Shown: positions 1-12,084 of the stretch, piece after piece
How the letters are laid out: every line of letters begins with the position of its first letter
Position numbering within the stretch: the first letter of the stretch is position 1
DNA from: Symbiodinium natans
Lineage: Eukaryota; Sar; Dinophyceae; Suessiales; Symbiodiniaceae
Direction: 5' to 3'
NCBI GenBank assembly: GCA_905221605.1
Contig: CAJNDS010002330.1
Location: 294,576 to 356,575, forward strand
DNA: 62,000 nucleotides
Notes under the pieces: generated by a model
What the model saw: the letters and a program-made list of their open reading frames with translations, nothing else
Database searches by the model: none
What the model was told of the DNA's origin: nothing
Program-made: the position numbers and the translations under genes

Positions 1-949
1 TTAGGGTTTAGATCCCCCCCCGTGAGGGTTTAGCATCCGCCCTACAACCCTACACCCTTGGCGTTTAGTGCCCCACGCACCCGCTTAGCTTGAAACCGAA
101 TCTCAATGAACTCCCCCACATAGGAGCCCCCCTGCAATAAGCTTGAAATTACGCTTACGGTTGAGGGGCTTCGATTCGAACTGACTGTGCTTGATTATGA
201 ATTGATGATCCTCAGGGCAAAATTCAAAAGGGCCAGTCGCGGCCGAGTTCGCAGCCACGCTGACGCCTAAGCAGTCGGCCCTCAGCCAGGTTTTTTTTTC
301 TACATCATCTCCTGAACATGTTCAAGCCAACTTGGGCTCAGGCGACAGAAATGGCAAAAAGCGGATATCACGGAGAAAAGTTCCGACCTCAAAGGGACTA
401 CTAGTACACATCCAGTGATTATTTGACTTGCGCAGATCGGCTGTTGGTCGTGTGGGACTTTGCCGAAAACCGGTGGCGGCGCATTAAAGAGGACAACCCA
501 CAGGCACCCAACAGCTACGAGTGACTGAACAACTGTCGCTGCAGGAGCACCGTCAACGCCGCGCCAGTGCCTCAGCCAGGCAAGCCATGGCACACCAGAG
601 CCGTTGTCCGAACAGTTGCGTAAAACGAGGATCTGCCACCGAAGGCAACCCGTCCGCCTCCGCCAGCACAGGCAGTAACAATACATGTTCAAAATATTTC
701 AAAAGATGTCGTTCCACTCGACAGCACACGAGGAGTTATCTGGCAAGCAATTCCTCGACTTGCTGGCCAAGGTCACTGCCCTTCGGAAAGTCTAACGAAA
801 ACCAACGCAAGATGAGTCAAGGTGAAGAACTGGCCCGACAAGAAGCGGATGCTTGAAGACCGCGAATGGGAGCGCCGTGCGCTCAATACGTGAATTGGAA
901 ACACGTGCATAGGTATTACGAATGGGCGCGAATATTTAGTCAAATTACG
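1..949. other. unassigned left edge
   Basis: A few degenerate TTTAGGG words lie in the first 50 bases, then GC-balanced sequence. The open frames on both strands (for example 521-856 +) show no domain, repeat or signal peptide I recognise, so I assign no gene. Confidence 0.4.
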
Positions 950-1115
950 CAAGAGGGTTATGGTATCTCTCATATATTCTTATTGATCATTTCTTGAAAA
1001 TTTTCTTCTGGGAACACAGGATTCTCGCACGGATATCCCCGTCAATATGATGACTCTTGGCGAAACGATAATTCTTCTTGGAAATTTTGATTCTATTCCC
1101 ACGTAGATTGGAAAG

Positions 1116-1243
1116 CCTTGCTTAATGATGGCTAATGATGGTCATTTGAGACATTGAGAATCTTTTCAGTTGGTATTTGCCTTGCTTAATGATGGCTAAT
1201 GATGGTCATTTGAGACATTGAGAATCTTTTCAGTTGGTATTTT
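1116..1243. repeat. tandem duplication, two copies of 64 bp
   Basis: The block starting CCTTGCTTAATGATGGCTAA at 1116 recurs at 1180 with essentially no change, so this is a recent local duplication at the left side of the AT-rich island. Confidence 0.85.
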
Positions 1244-2309
1244 TTGGGTGCAGATTGGATAGATTATTTGAGGAGAATATTAGATGATAGAAGAGTTATC
1301 AATCGATGATCGAATTTCATATATATTTGTTATTCTTAAATTCGGGAAAAATCATATGACGATTTATTTCTTTAATTCGATTAAGGGAGATTCATTTTTC
1401 AACTTCACGGGATAGATTAATTTATGGAATATTCCCATTTCTCTCGTGACGAGATCGACATTTAACGAAATTATTATAATCGCCAAATCATAATGTATAT
1501 CTATGATTTATTTTCTATATTAATAATAGATCTTGGATGAAATTACATTGATTTCACGATATCATTATAAGACGCACTTATTGCGTCAATATACTATTTA
1601 TCATTAATTTGATCAAAGATTTCAAATATCATCCCGATTGAATTATCGCATGATCTCTACTATATTCTATGGGAATATTACGAGGACTTATTACAAGATG
1701 GATAAATATATGTCATGCGAAATTGATCATAATTTCCGAAGGCATGACTTGAACATATATATTCAATTTTGCACAAAGCTTTTACGATATCGAATAAATC
1801 ATGGGAATTTCAAGATTTCTGCTCGAAATTCACCCCTTCCGGCACACAAGACGTATATTCGAAAAGCGCCATTGAACTCGATGATTCGTCGAGATAGAAT
1901 ATTACGTGCGCTCACGGTATTTGACCCACCAATATGATCCAAATGGGATATATGATAGAATCGAATGCACTTTATCAATACTTTTGGAATCTCTGGAGAT
2001 TTCTAATTGGGGTTTTTGGGCGTAGAAATCGTTTGCACCGAATGGTTTTCTGGACCATTCAAAATCATTCCATGGAGTCCATATTGAAGATCAAATTTCG
2101 ATCGTATACTCTTGAACGTCTCTCCCTAGCGGCGTCACGGAAGAATACGATAATAATAAACTTATTCATTCGAATGAGAGATATGATATATCGAAATCAG
2201 AAAGTCCAAACGACATCTACGCCCAAAAATACGAATGAGAGAAGAGAAGGAGATCTTATTCCTTCGCACACCAGGATGAAATCCTCCTCGAATTAAATGA
2301 AGAGAAATC
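1244..2309. other. AT-rich island, left part, no confident gene
   Basis: Composition falls to strongly AT-rich here (runs such as ATATAT) compared with the GC-rich neighbours. Frames at 1638-1937 and 1934-2296 (+) are open but show no motif I can name. Their position just before the reverse transcriptase relic suggests they are decayed parts of the same element, which is inference only. Confidence 0.4.
1803..1880 (+). repeat. dispersed direct repeat, copy 1 (partner at 3544-3613)
   Basis: A core of about 70 bp around TCTGCTCGAAATTC and CCCTTCCGGCAC is repeated about 1.74 kb downstream with scattered substitutions. The two copies bracket the reverse transcriptase relic and might be element ends or an internal repeat. 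Confidence 0.7.
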
Positions 2310-3490
2310 CTAATTCAAGATGTCAGACCAATTATCATGGATCCCATTTGGCGTAAACTCGTATTCAAGACCATTTTCCTCGTATATCTTACTCGAGGAT
2401 TGTGATTGTATATATTTCTTTTGATTTCTATTGGGAGCAAACGTCTCTCTCAATGAAGATTTCGTAGTGAATTGGTGCTTTTGGGAATATAAATCTCTTA
2501 CCCCGAAGTGAGGAAGGAATATTGGAGATCCGACATGGATAAGGAAAGCATTCAGGCTCGATGGACCCTTCAAATCGGGGTTAGGGCCGGGGCCGAAGCC
2601 ATGGTTCATACCATAAATCTCAAAGAAATTTGTCGAATTCTGCATAGAGCCTCCATTCATCTCGTCTACCACGGTGATGCAGCCGGCACGCGGGCAATAA
2701 GGATATCCTCTCATGGGCTTCCTCTTCTGCTTGGCGAGAAAACGTATATACGAAGAGATATATTAGAATATATGGGATCGACCGGAGTATTTTGATTCCG
2801 AATTCGTGGATGATGGCTTCTATGGAGGCTCTATTTCCTCTATTTGGGTAGTGTTCGGACAGGCGCTCGCGCTTGCTGATAAATACAGATATCACTTCGA
2901 TCTAACCAAGACTTGTCTATACGTCCTGGCTGGGAACAATTTCAGTGGCGACCTTCGGTCTTTCGAAGCGCCAAAAGAAGCGTCGACATATCGATGCTCG
3001 AGGCGCCCGTGTCAGGCTCGCACGATTTCTTTTCCGAATAGAATCGTCGTAAAATTGCCGCAATCGATAAAGGAATCGGGGTAGTCGATCAGCTACCATA
3101 CAAATATATAACCCTCCATCTTTTGCAACGCTATTTGAGCTTCCCCAAATTGCTTTACTACGCCCGATTTGTTGGTAGTAGCCTCCTTCATCCTTTCTTG
3201 CTTGCTCATAATGAGAAGTTACGAACCACACTTCGGTATCTAGTCGGTCACTTTCTCTTGCCTTAATGGAGACAGACTATTCTTCCAACCAAAATGGGGG
3301 ATTTAAGATTGCTCATTGACGATATTCCAGTGCAGAATAGGAGGCTCTCTCGGGCGGACATCGCTATAGGGTATTCTTGGCAAGCCACTTGGGAACAGAT
3401 TCGATCGTTGCTTGGCCCTACGGCTGACACAAATATCGAATCTAATCGGACGTTGGCTCTCCGAGTATTGAATCACCATTTCCCTCATTG
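2310..3490 (+). pseudogene. decayed reverse transcriptase (non-LTR type)
   Basis: Successive + strand fragments read as a reverse transcriptase. DVRPIIMDPIWRKLVFK begins near 2320. A GxxQGxPLxxxLF-like stretch near 2690-2730 contains an in-frame TAA. The catalytic box FVDDGFYGGSI lies at about 2803-2835, followed by DLTKTCLYVLAGNNFSGDL. FPKLLYYARF lies near 3140 and WRQTILPTKMGDLRL near 3270-3315. The family normally keeps these blocks in one continuous frame; here they are broken by at least TAA and TAG stops and by frame changes, so this is a relic. The order of blocks fits a LINE-like or related non-LTR enzyme, but the clade is not determined. The AT-rich composition differs from the rest of the window. 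Confidence 0.7.
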
Positions 3491-3543
3491 ATTTCCATTC
3501 CCAACCGTATATCCAGATTGAGGAAGATTTATGATTCATTAGG

Positions 3544-3613
3544 AGAACTTCAAGTCTTCTGCTCGAAATTCCCCCTTCCGGCACGCAAGATTTATGCTCG
3601 AAAAGTGCCAATT
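3544..3613 (+). repeat. dispersed direct repeat, copy 2
   Basis: This is the partner of 1803-1880, in the same orientation, lying just after the reverse transcriptase relic. Confidence 0.7.
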
Positions 3614-4165
3614 AATTCATTCTAAAATGAATCCAATTTATTGGATCTCCATTCTCGAAGTTCATGACCAAAACAAGAAAGTTCTCAATCCGGGTCCCCG
3701 AACCCCCCGCATTGAAAAACCCCACCGCCACCCCGAAGTACGCAGGGGCAAAGGGACCCAGAGCGCAAGCAAAAGCCACCAACACAAATCGTGAGCCGGA
3801 AGATCCTAGAAATGAGATTCTTAATTCCGAATTGAATCAGTGCATCGGCGACAGGTGCCAAGCAATGGATGGCCAACGAGCAGTCAACGACATCAGTCGC
3901 GACTGCCTCAGACACATTTGAGAAAGAGACCTGGCCAGCGGTTTAAATTGTGCAAAGATCCAATTACACCAGCGAAGACCCCAAACAGAATGCATCGAAT
4001 CATACCGGCTCAAGATGGAATACGTTGGAACCCAATCTGGCTTCGCCAGCAGATGCTGCGAAAAATGTTTAAGCGTTCGGCAAAATTTTTCTGCGAAAGA
4101 AGAATGGTAAAGAAGCAGGAAGGAATTTGTCGGCTTACAAAGCAAACAAAAAGCCCTCTTTACAC
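3614..4165. other. no gene seen; lead-in to satellite
   Basis: Unique sequence. The long frame at 3840-4640 (+) runs into the satellite, and several other frames stay open over the same repeat, so I do not treat it as a gene. Confidence 0.5.
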
Positions 4166-6159
4166 GGAACCGCTGACGATTTTGTCGGCAGACCGAACGA
4201 AGGGCCTCCTGCAAAGGATCTTGCTGCTGCACAAACCATGCGCGGGAATACACATATTTTTCCCGCAATTGTTAGAACATTGCCGCGTTGCAAGACAGGA
4301 TTCCTGGCCGTTGCTGCAGACGTTTGTAGAAAAAGCACAAGTCAGCTTCGTATTCGGCTCGGGAAAAAAGTGGGAATTTTGCCGCCAATATTTGGTAAAC
4401 ACACAGCAGAAAGGGACTTGTCGGCTTACAAAGCATACAAAAAAGACTCTTTCCACGGAATCGTTGACAATTTTTTCCGCAGACCGAACGACCCTACTGC
4501 ACAGGATCTTGCTGCCGCACAAACCACGCACGGAAAAAAATATACATGTTTTCGCAACTGCTACAACATTACCGCATTGCGTGAGAGGACACCTGGCCTT
4601 TGCTTCAGACGTTTGTGGTTTGTGGAAAAACCGCAAATGAGCTTGGTATTCGGTTCGAATGGCCGTCGCGCGGGAAAAGTGGGAACTTTGCCGCGAATAC
4701 TTGGCAAAAGAAGCAGAAAGGGATTGGTCGGCTTAGAAGGCAAACAACAAGCTCTCTGTATACGAAAGCATTGACGATTGTTCCGAAGACCGAGTGAAGA
4801 ACCTCCTGCACAGGATCTTGTTGCAGCAGCAAGAATGCACGCAAAGAATGCACATTTTTCCGCAACTGCTACATACCTAGCTGCATACGTGTATGGAGAA
4901 ACACAAATGGGCGTCCACAAAGCAAACACACGGAACCGTTGACGATTTTTTCCGCTGACCGAACGCAGGGCCTCTTGCACAGGATCTTGCTGCCGCACAC
5001 ACTACGCGCGGGAAAAATGCACATTTCTCCCGCAACTGTTACAACATTGCCGCATTGCGAGACAGGATACCTAGCTGCATATATTTGTGGAAAAAGCACA
5101 AATGAGCCTTCTCAAAGAAAACAAAAAGCCTTCTTGACACGGAACCATTGACGATTTTTTCCGCAGACCGAATGCAGGGCCTCTTGCACAGGATCTTGCT
5201 GCCGCACACACCACGTGCGGATAAAATGCACATTTCTCCCGCAACTGTTACATCACTGTGCCGCATTGCGGGAGAGGATACATGGCTGGATACATTTGTA
5301 GAAAAAAGCATAAATGAGCTTTTACAAAAGAAACAAAAACCTTCTTGACACGGAACCGTTGACGATTGTTTCCGCAGACCGAACGCAGGGCCTCTTGCAC
5401 AAGATCTTGCCGCCGCACACACGCGGGAAACATGCACATTTCTCCCGCAACTGTTACAACATTGCCGCATTGCGAGACAGGATACCTAGCTGCATACGTT
5501 TGTGGAAAATCACAAATGAGCCTTCTCAAAGCAAACAAAAAGCCTTCTTGACACGGAACCGTTGACGATTTTTTCCGCAGACCGAATGCAGGGCCTCTTG
5601 CACAGGATCTTGCTGCCGCACACACCACGCGCGGGAAAAATGCACATTTCTCCCACAACTGCTACAACACTGCCGCATTGCCAGACAGGATACCTATAGC
5701 TGCATACATTTGTGCAAAAACACAAATGAGCTTTTACAAAGCAAATAAAAGGCCTTCTTTACACGGAACCGTTGACGATTTTTTCCGCAGACCGAACGCA
5801 GGGCCTCTTACACAGGATCTTGCTGCCGCACACACCACGCGCGGGAAAAATGCACATTTCTCCCGCAACTGTTACAACACTGCCGCATTGCGAGCCAGGA
5901 TACCTAGCTGCACACGTTTATGGAAAAAACACAAATGAGCCTTCACAAAGAAAACAAAAAGCCTTCTTGACACGGAACCGTTGACGATTTTTTCCGCAGA
6001 CCGAATGCAGGGCCTCTTGCACAGGATCTTGCTGCCGCACACACCACGCGCGGGAAAAATGCACATTTCTCCCACAACTGCTACAACACTGCCGCATTGC
6101 CAGACAGGATACCTATAGCTGCATACATTTGTGCAAAAACACAAATGAGCTTTTACAAA
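4166..6159. repeat. ~209-bp satellite array with a dimeric higher-order period
   Basis: A GGAAC(C)GTTGACGATTTTTTCC landmark starts units at 4166, 4457, 4932, 5141, 5352, 5555, 5765 and 5974. The last six have spacings of 203-211 bp; the first units are longer (about 290-300 bp) and more diverged. The units at 5555 and 5974 are identical over the 186 bp visible, with a different unit between them, giving a 419-bp dimer period. Several frames stay open at once across units, as expected from repetition rather than from coding. The array runs into the assembly gap. Confidence 0.9.
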
Positions 6160-6259
6160 NNNNNNNNNNNNNNNNNNNNNNNNNNNNNNNNNNNNNNNNN
6201 NNNNNNNNNNNNNNNNNNNNNNNNNNNNNNNNNNNNNNNNNNNNNNNNNNNNNNNNNNN
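6160..6259. other. assembly gap (100 N)
   Basis: Exactly 100 undetermined bases, the usual placeholder for a gap of unknown size. It separates the satellite from the interior of a RuBisCO unit, so the start of the rbcL gene and an unknown number of units are missing. Confidence 0.99.
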
Positions 6260-6723
6260 AGGGCGATGCCTCGGACAAGAACATCGCCTTCATGCTGCAG
6301 GACGACGCGGCTGATGGCCCCTACTACCACCAGCCGTGGGAGGGCATGAAGCAGACCACTCCCATCATCTCCGGCGGCATGAACGCCCTGCGCCTGCCGG
6401 CCTTCTTCGAGAACCTGGGACACTCCAACGTGATCCTGACCGCCGGCGGTGGCTCTTTCGGCCACAAGGATGGCCCCAAGCCGGGCGCCGTCTCCTGCCG
6501 CCAGGGTGAGGAGGCCTGGAAGGCCTGGAGGTCAGGACAGTACGGCAACATCAGCCTGAGCGATGGCGTGATCGAGTTCGCCAAGACCCATGAGGAGATC
6601 AAGGGTGCCTTCCTCACCTTCCAGAAGGATGCGGACCAGATCTACCCTGGCTGGAAGGAGAAGCTCGGCTACACCGGCGAGTCGTCCGTGCAGGCGGCCA
6701 GCTTCGACTGGGCCAAGAAGGCC
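6260..6723 (+). CDS. rbcL: RuBisCO unit A (C-terminal part only)
   Basis: Starts inside the unit ([12 protein letters not shown]) at the gap edge and ends at KKA, followed by the linker at 6724-6792. Where both can be read it appears identical to unit B, so it may be a very recent copy or an assembly duplicate. Confidence 0.93.
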
Positions 6724-9700
6724 TCCGCCGCCGCCTTCGTGGGTGCCAGCGTGGCCCCTGCCAAGAAGGAGAGCAGCATCTCGCGCAAGGCCCTGGACCA
6801 GTCCAGCCGCTATGCGGACCTGTCGTTGGACGAGGCGACCCTCATCAAGAGACCCAGCTGCAGTCAAGATATGTCAAACTGCATGAAGTGCAGCATGTGG
6901 CAACATGTAAAGTCGATCTCGAGCCTGTCCTTTCTAGCGCTGTGCATCGCTGTGCCAATTCGGTAGGCAGGTTTTGCTATTGCTGCATTTGTGCGAGAGC
7001 TGCGACAAGGAATGGCAAGCACGTGCTGGTGGCGTACATCATGAAGCCGAAGGCCGGGTACGACTACCTGGCCACCGCCGCCCACTTCGCCGCCGAGTCC
7101 TCCACGGGCACCAACGTGAACGTGTGCACCACGGACGACTTCACGAAGTCCGTGGATGCCCTGGTGTACTACATCGACCCCGACAGCGAGGAGATGAAGA
7201 TCGCCTACCCCAACCTTCTGTTCGACCGCAACATCATCGATGGTCGCGCCATGATGTGCTCCTTCCTGACCTTGTCCATCGGCAACAACCAGGGTTGGGG
7301 ACTCAGTGTGGGATGCAGACATCTGACAAACTCTCATCTGAGCTTCGGCTTAGGTTGACGGTCGTGCATCTGTAACACGGTAACTTGGGCCGAGGTATGG
7401 GTGACGTCGAGTACGGTAAGATCTACGACTTCTACCTGCCCCCTGAGTTCCTCCGCCTGTACGACGGCCCGGCCGTGAACGTGGAGGACATGTGGCGCAT
7501 CCTGGGCAAGGGCACCAGCAACGGTGGCCTCGTGGTGGGCACCATCATCAAGCCCAAGCTCGGCCTGCAGCCCAAGCCATTCGGCGAGGCCTGCTATGCG
7601 TTCTGGCAGGGCGGCGACTTCATCAAGAACGATGAGCCCCAGGGCAACCAGGTGTTCTGCCAGATGAACGAGGTCATCCCAGAGGTTGTGAAGGCCATGA
7701 GGGCGTGCATCAAGGAGACCGGCGTGGGCAAGCTGTTCTCTGCCAACATCACTGCAGATGATCCCAACGAGATGATTGCCCGCGGCAAGTACTGCTTGTC
7801 CCAGTTCGGGCCTCTGTCCGAGAACTGCGCGTTCTTGGTAGATGGCTACGTGGCTGGAGGCACGGCCGTGACCTGCGCCCGCCGCAACTTCCCAGGACAG
7901 TTCCTGCACTACCACCGTGCCGGACATGGATCCGTGACAAGCCCCCAGACGCAGCGTGGTTACACCGCCTTCGTGCACACCAAGATCTCCCGAGTCATCG
8001 GTGCGTCCGGCATCCACACCGGAACCATGAGCTTCGGCAAGATGGAGGGCGATGCCTCGGACAAGAACATCGCCTTCATGCTGCAGGACGACGCGGCTGA
8101 TGGCCCCTACTACCACCAGCCGTGGGAGGGCATGAAGCAGACCACTCCCATCATCTCCGGCGGCATGAACGCCCTGCGCCTGCCGGCCTTCTTCGAGAAC
8201 CTGGGACACTCCAACGTGATCCTGACCGCCGGCGGTGGCTCTTTCGGCCACAAGGATGGCCCCAAGCCGGGCGCCGTCTCCTGCCGCCAGGGTGAGGAGG
8301 CCTGGAAGGCCTGGAGGTCAGGACAGTACGGCAACATCAGCCTGAGCGATGGCGTGATCGAGTTCGCCAAGACCCATGAGGAGATCAAGGGTGCCTTCCT
8401 CACCTTCCAGAAGGATGCGGACCAGATCTACCCTGGCTGGAAGGAGAAGCTCGGCTACACCGGCGAGTCGTCCGTGCAGGCGGCCAGCTTCGACTGGGCC
8501 AAGAAGGCCTCCGCCGCCGCCTTCGTGGGTGCCAGCGTGGCCCCTGCCAAGAAGGAGAGCAGCATCTCGCGCAAGGCCCTGGACCAGTCCAGCCGCTATG
8601 CGGACCTGTCGTTGGACGAGGCGACCCTCATCAAGAGACCCAGCTGCAGTCAAGATATGTCAAACTGCATGAAGTGCAGCATGTGGCAACATGTAAAGTC
8701 GATCTCGAGCCTGTCCTTTCTAGCGCTGTGCATCGCTGTGCCAATTCGGTAGGCAGGTTTTGCTATTGCTGCATTTGTGCGAGAGCTGCGACAAGGAATG
8801 GCAAGCACGTGCTGGTGGCGTACATCATGAAGCCGAAGGCCGGGTACGACTACCTGGCCACCGCCGCCCACTTCGCCGCCGAGTCCTCCACGGGCACCAA
8901 CGTGAACGTGTGCACCACGGACGACTTCACGAAGTCCGTGGATGCCCTGGTGTACTACATCGACCCCGACAGCGAGGAGATGAAGATCGCCTACCCCAAC
9001 CTGTTGTTCGACCGCAACATCATCGATGGCCGCGCCATGATGTGCTCCTTCCTGACCCTGTCCATCGGCAACAACCAGGGTTGGGGACTCAGTGTGGGAT
9101 GCAGACATCTGACAAACTCTTATCTGAGCTTCGGCTTAGGTTGACGGTCGTGCATCTGTAACACGGTAACTTGGGCCGAGGTATGGGTGACGTCGAGTAC
9201 GGTAAGATCTACGACTTCTACCTGCCCCCTGAGTTCCTCCGCCTGTACGACGGCCCGGCCGTGAACGTGGAGGACATGTGGCGCATCCTCGGCAAGGGCA
9301 CCAGCAACGGTGGCCTTGTGGTGGGCACCATCATCAAGCCCAAGCTCGGCCTGCAGCCCAAGCCATTCGGCGAGGCCTGCTACGCGTTCTGGCAGGGCGG
9401 CGACTTCATCAAGAACGATGAGCCCCAGGGCAACCAGGTGTTCTGCCAGATGAACGAGGTCATCCCAGAGGTTGTGAAGGCCATGAGGGCGTGCATCAAG
9501 GAGACCGGCGTGGGCAAGCTGTTCTCTGCCAACATCACCGCAGATGATCCCAACGAGATGATTGCCCGCGGCAAGTACTGCTTGTCCCAGTTCGGGCCTC
9601 TGTCCGAGAACTGCGCGTTCTTGGTAGATGGCTACGTGGCTGGAGGCACGGCCGTGACCTGCGCCCGCCGCAACTTCCCAGGACAGTTCCTGCACTACCA

Positions 9701-12084
9701 CCGTGCCGGACATGGATCCGTGACCAGCCCCCAGACCCAGCGTGGTTACACCGCCTTCGTGCACACCAAGATCTCCCGAGTCATCGGCGCGTCCGGCATC
9801 CACACCGGCACCATGAGCTTCGGCAAGATGGAGGGCGATGCCTCAGACAAGAACATCGCCTTCATGCTGCAGGACGACGCGGCCGATGGCCCCTACTACC
9901 ACCAGCCTTGGGAGGGCATGAAGCAGACCACTCCCATCATCTCCGGCGGCATGAACGCCCTGCGCCTGCCGGCCTTCTTCGAGAACCTGGGACACTCCAA
10001 CGTGATCCTGACCGCCGGCGGTGGCTCTTTCGGCCACAAGGATGGCCCCAAGCCGGGCGCCGTCTCCTGCCGCCAGGGTGAGGAGGCCTGGAAGGCCTGG
10101 AAGTCCGGACAGTACGGCAACATCAGCCTGAGCGATGGCGTGATCGAGTTCGCCAAGACCCACGAGGAGATCAAGGGTGCCTTCCTCACCTTCCAGAAGG
10201 ATGCGGACCAGATCTACCCGGGCTGGAAGGAGAAGCTCGGCTACACCGGCGAGTCGTCCGTGCAGGCGGCCAGCTTCGACTGGGCCAAGAAGGCCTCCGC
10301 CGCCGCCTTCGTGGGTGCCAGCGTGGCCCCTGCCAAGAAGGAGAGCAGCGTCTCGCGCAAGGCCCTGGACCAGTCCAGCCGCTATGCGGACCTGTCGTTG
10401 GACGAGGCGACCCTCATCAAGAGACCCAGCTGCAGTCAAGATATGTCAAACTGCATGAAGTGCAGCATGCGGCAACATGTAAAGTCGATCTCGAGCCTGT
10501 CCTTTCTAGCGCTGTGCATCGCTGTGCCAATTCGGTAGGCAGGTTTTGCTATTGCTGCATTTGTGCGAGAGCTGCGACAAGGAATGGCAAGCACGTGCTG
10601 GTGGCGTACATCATGAAGCCGAAGGCCGGGTACGACTACCTGGCCACCGCCGCCCACTTCGCCGCCGAGTCCTCCACGGGCACCAACGTGAACGTGTGCA
10701 CCACGGACGACTTCACGAAGTCCGTGGATGCCCTGGTGTACTACATCGACCCCGACAGCGAGGAGATGAAGATCGCCTACCCCAACCTTCTGTTCGACCG
10801 CAACATCATCGATGGTCGCGCCATGATGTGCTCCTTCCTGACCTTGTCCATCGGCAACAACCAGGGTTGGGGACTCAGTGTGGGATGCAGACATCTGACA
10901 AACTCTCATCTGAGCTTCGGCTTAGGTTGACGGTCGTGCATCTGTAACACGGTAACTTGGGCCGAGGTATGGGTGACGTCGAGTACGGTAAGATCTACGA
11001 CTTCTACCTGCCCCCTGAGTTCCTCCGCCTGTACGACGGCCCGGCCGTGAACGTGGAGGACATGTGGCGCATCCTGGGCAAGGGCACCAGCAACGGTGGC
11101 CTTGTGGTGGGCACCATCATCAAGCCCAAGCTCGGCCTGCAGCCCAAGCCATTCGGCGAGGCCTGCTACGCGTTCTGGCAGGGCGGCGACTTCATCAAGA
11201 ACGATGAGCCCCAGGGCAACCAGGTGTTCTGCCAGATGAACGAGGTCATCCCAGAGGTTGTGAAGGCCATGAGGGCGTGCATCAAGGAGACTGGTGTGGG
11301 CAAGCTCTTCTCTGCCAACATCACCGCGGATGATCCCAACGAGATGATTGCCCGCGGCAAGTACTGTCTGTCCCAGTTCGGTCCTCTGTCCGAGAACTGC
11401 GCGTTCTTGGTGGATGGCTACGTGGCCGGAGGCACGGCCGTGACCTGCGCCCGCCGCAACTTCCCAGGACAGTTCCTGCACTACCACCGTGCCGGACATG
11501 GATCCGTGACCAGCCCCCAGACGCAGCGTGGTTACACCGCCTTCGTGCACACCAAGATCTCCCGAGTCATCGGTGCGTCCGGCATCCACACCGGAACCAT
11601 GAGCTTCGGCAAGATGGAGGGCGATGCCTCAGACAAGAACATCGCCTTCATGCTGCAGGACGACGCGGCCGATGGCCCCTACTACCACCAGCCATGGGAG
11701 GGCATGAAGCAGACGACTCCCATCATCTCCGGCGGCATGAACGCCCTGCGCCTGCCGGCCTTCTTCGAGAATCTTGGACACTCCAACGTGATCCTGACCG
11801 CCGGCGGTGGCTCTTTCGGCCACAAGGATGGCCCCAAGCCGGGCGCCGTCTCCTGCCGACAGGGTGAGGAGGCCTGGAAGGCCTGGAAGTCCGGACAGTA
11901 CGGCAACATCAGCCTGAGCGATGGCGTGATCGAGTTCGCCAAGACCCACGAGGAGATCAAGGGTGCCTTCCTCACCTTCCAGAAGGATGCGGACCAGATC
12001 TACCCCGGCTGGAAGGAGAAGCTCGGCTACACCGGCGAGTCGTCCGTGCAGGCGGCCAGCTTCGACTGGGCCAAGAAGGCATAG
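6260..12084 (+). CDS. rbcL: form II RuBisCO polyprotein, 5' truncated by gap
   Basis: Nuclear gene for plastid form II ribulose-1,5-bisphosphate carboxylase/oxygenase. Exons: 6260-6848, 7010-7293, 7395-8634, 8796-9079, 9181-10420, 10582-10865 and 10967-12084 (TAG). It encodes one partial and three full ~485-residue units joined by a 23-residue linker ([18 protein letters not shown] then I/V, SRKA); the last unit has no linker and ends KKA-stop. Catalytic signatures are intact: TIIKPKLGL, the carbamylated Lys of [19 protein letters not shown], the loop-6 Lys of GGMKQTTP, and TAGGG. In dinoflagellates such polyproteins are cleaved into single subunits in the plastid. The targeting leader lies upstream of the gap. 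Opposite-strand frames are shadows. Confidence 0.96.
6793..8509 (+). CDS. rbcL: RuBisCO unit B
   Basis: Complete unit from [10 protein letters not shown] to DWAKKA, interrupted by introns 6849-7009 and 7294-7394. It has Arg in WRSGQYG, where units C and D have Lys. The linker follows at 8510-8578. Confidence 0.95.
6849..7009 (+). other. rbcL intron 1 (161 bp; copies at 8635 and 10421)
   Basis: Joining ..CTCATCAA to GAATGGCAAG.. gives LIKNGKHV, which keeps the family length at this point. The intron then begins GAGACC and ends ACAAG, a GA-AG intron with an AG|G acceptor. All three copies are nearly identical, as expected if intron and exon spread together. The boundary can slide by microhomology. 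Confidence 0.8.
7294..7394 (+). other. rbcL intron 2 (101 bp; copies at 9080 and 10866)
   Basis: NNQG/MGDVEY is split. The intron begins GTTGGGG and ends GCCGAG, so it is canonical GT-AG, and the next exon starts GTATGGG. Exact 1786-bp spacing repeats in the three units. Confidence 0.9.
8579..10295 (+). CDS. rbcL: RuBisCO unit C
   Basis: Complete unit with introns 8635-8795 and 9080-9180. Its second exon differs silently from those of units B and D (for example CTGTTG against CTTCTG for Leu-Leu). The following linker (10296-10364) has Val instead of Ile in KESSxSRKA. Confidence 0.95.
10365..12084 (+). CDS. rbcL: RuBisCO unit D, terminal, with stop
   Basis: Complete unit with introns 10421-10581 and 10866-10966. 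It ends KKA-TAG with no linker, which marks the true 3' end of the polyprotein gene. Confidence 0.95.

Noticed and set aside
3840-5938. Overlapping ORFs in the 209-bp satellite as a protein repeat family
   Set aside because: Several frames on both strands are open at once and unit length varies by non-multiples of three, so coding is unlikely.
4166-6159. CRISPR array
   Set aside because: Units are ~209-bp head-to-tail satellites without short repeat/unique-spacer alternation, and the genome is eukaryotic.
7334-8251. Long - strand ORFs across the RuBisCO units
   Set aside because: They mirror the GC-rich third positions of rbcL, repeat with it, and show no independent protein features.
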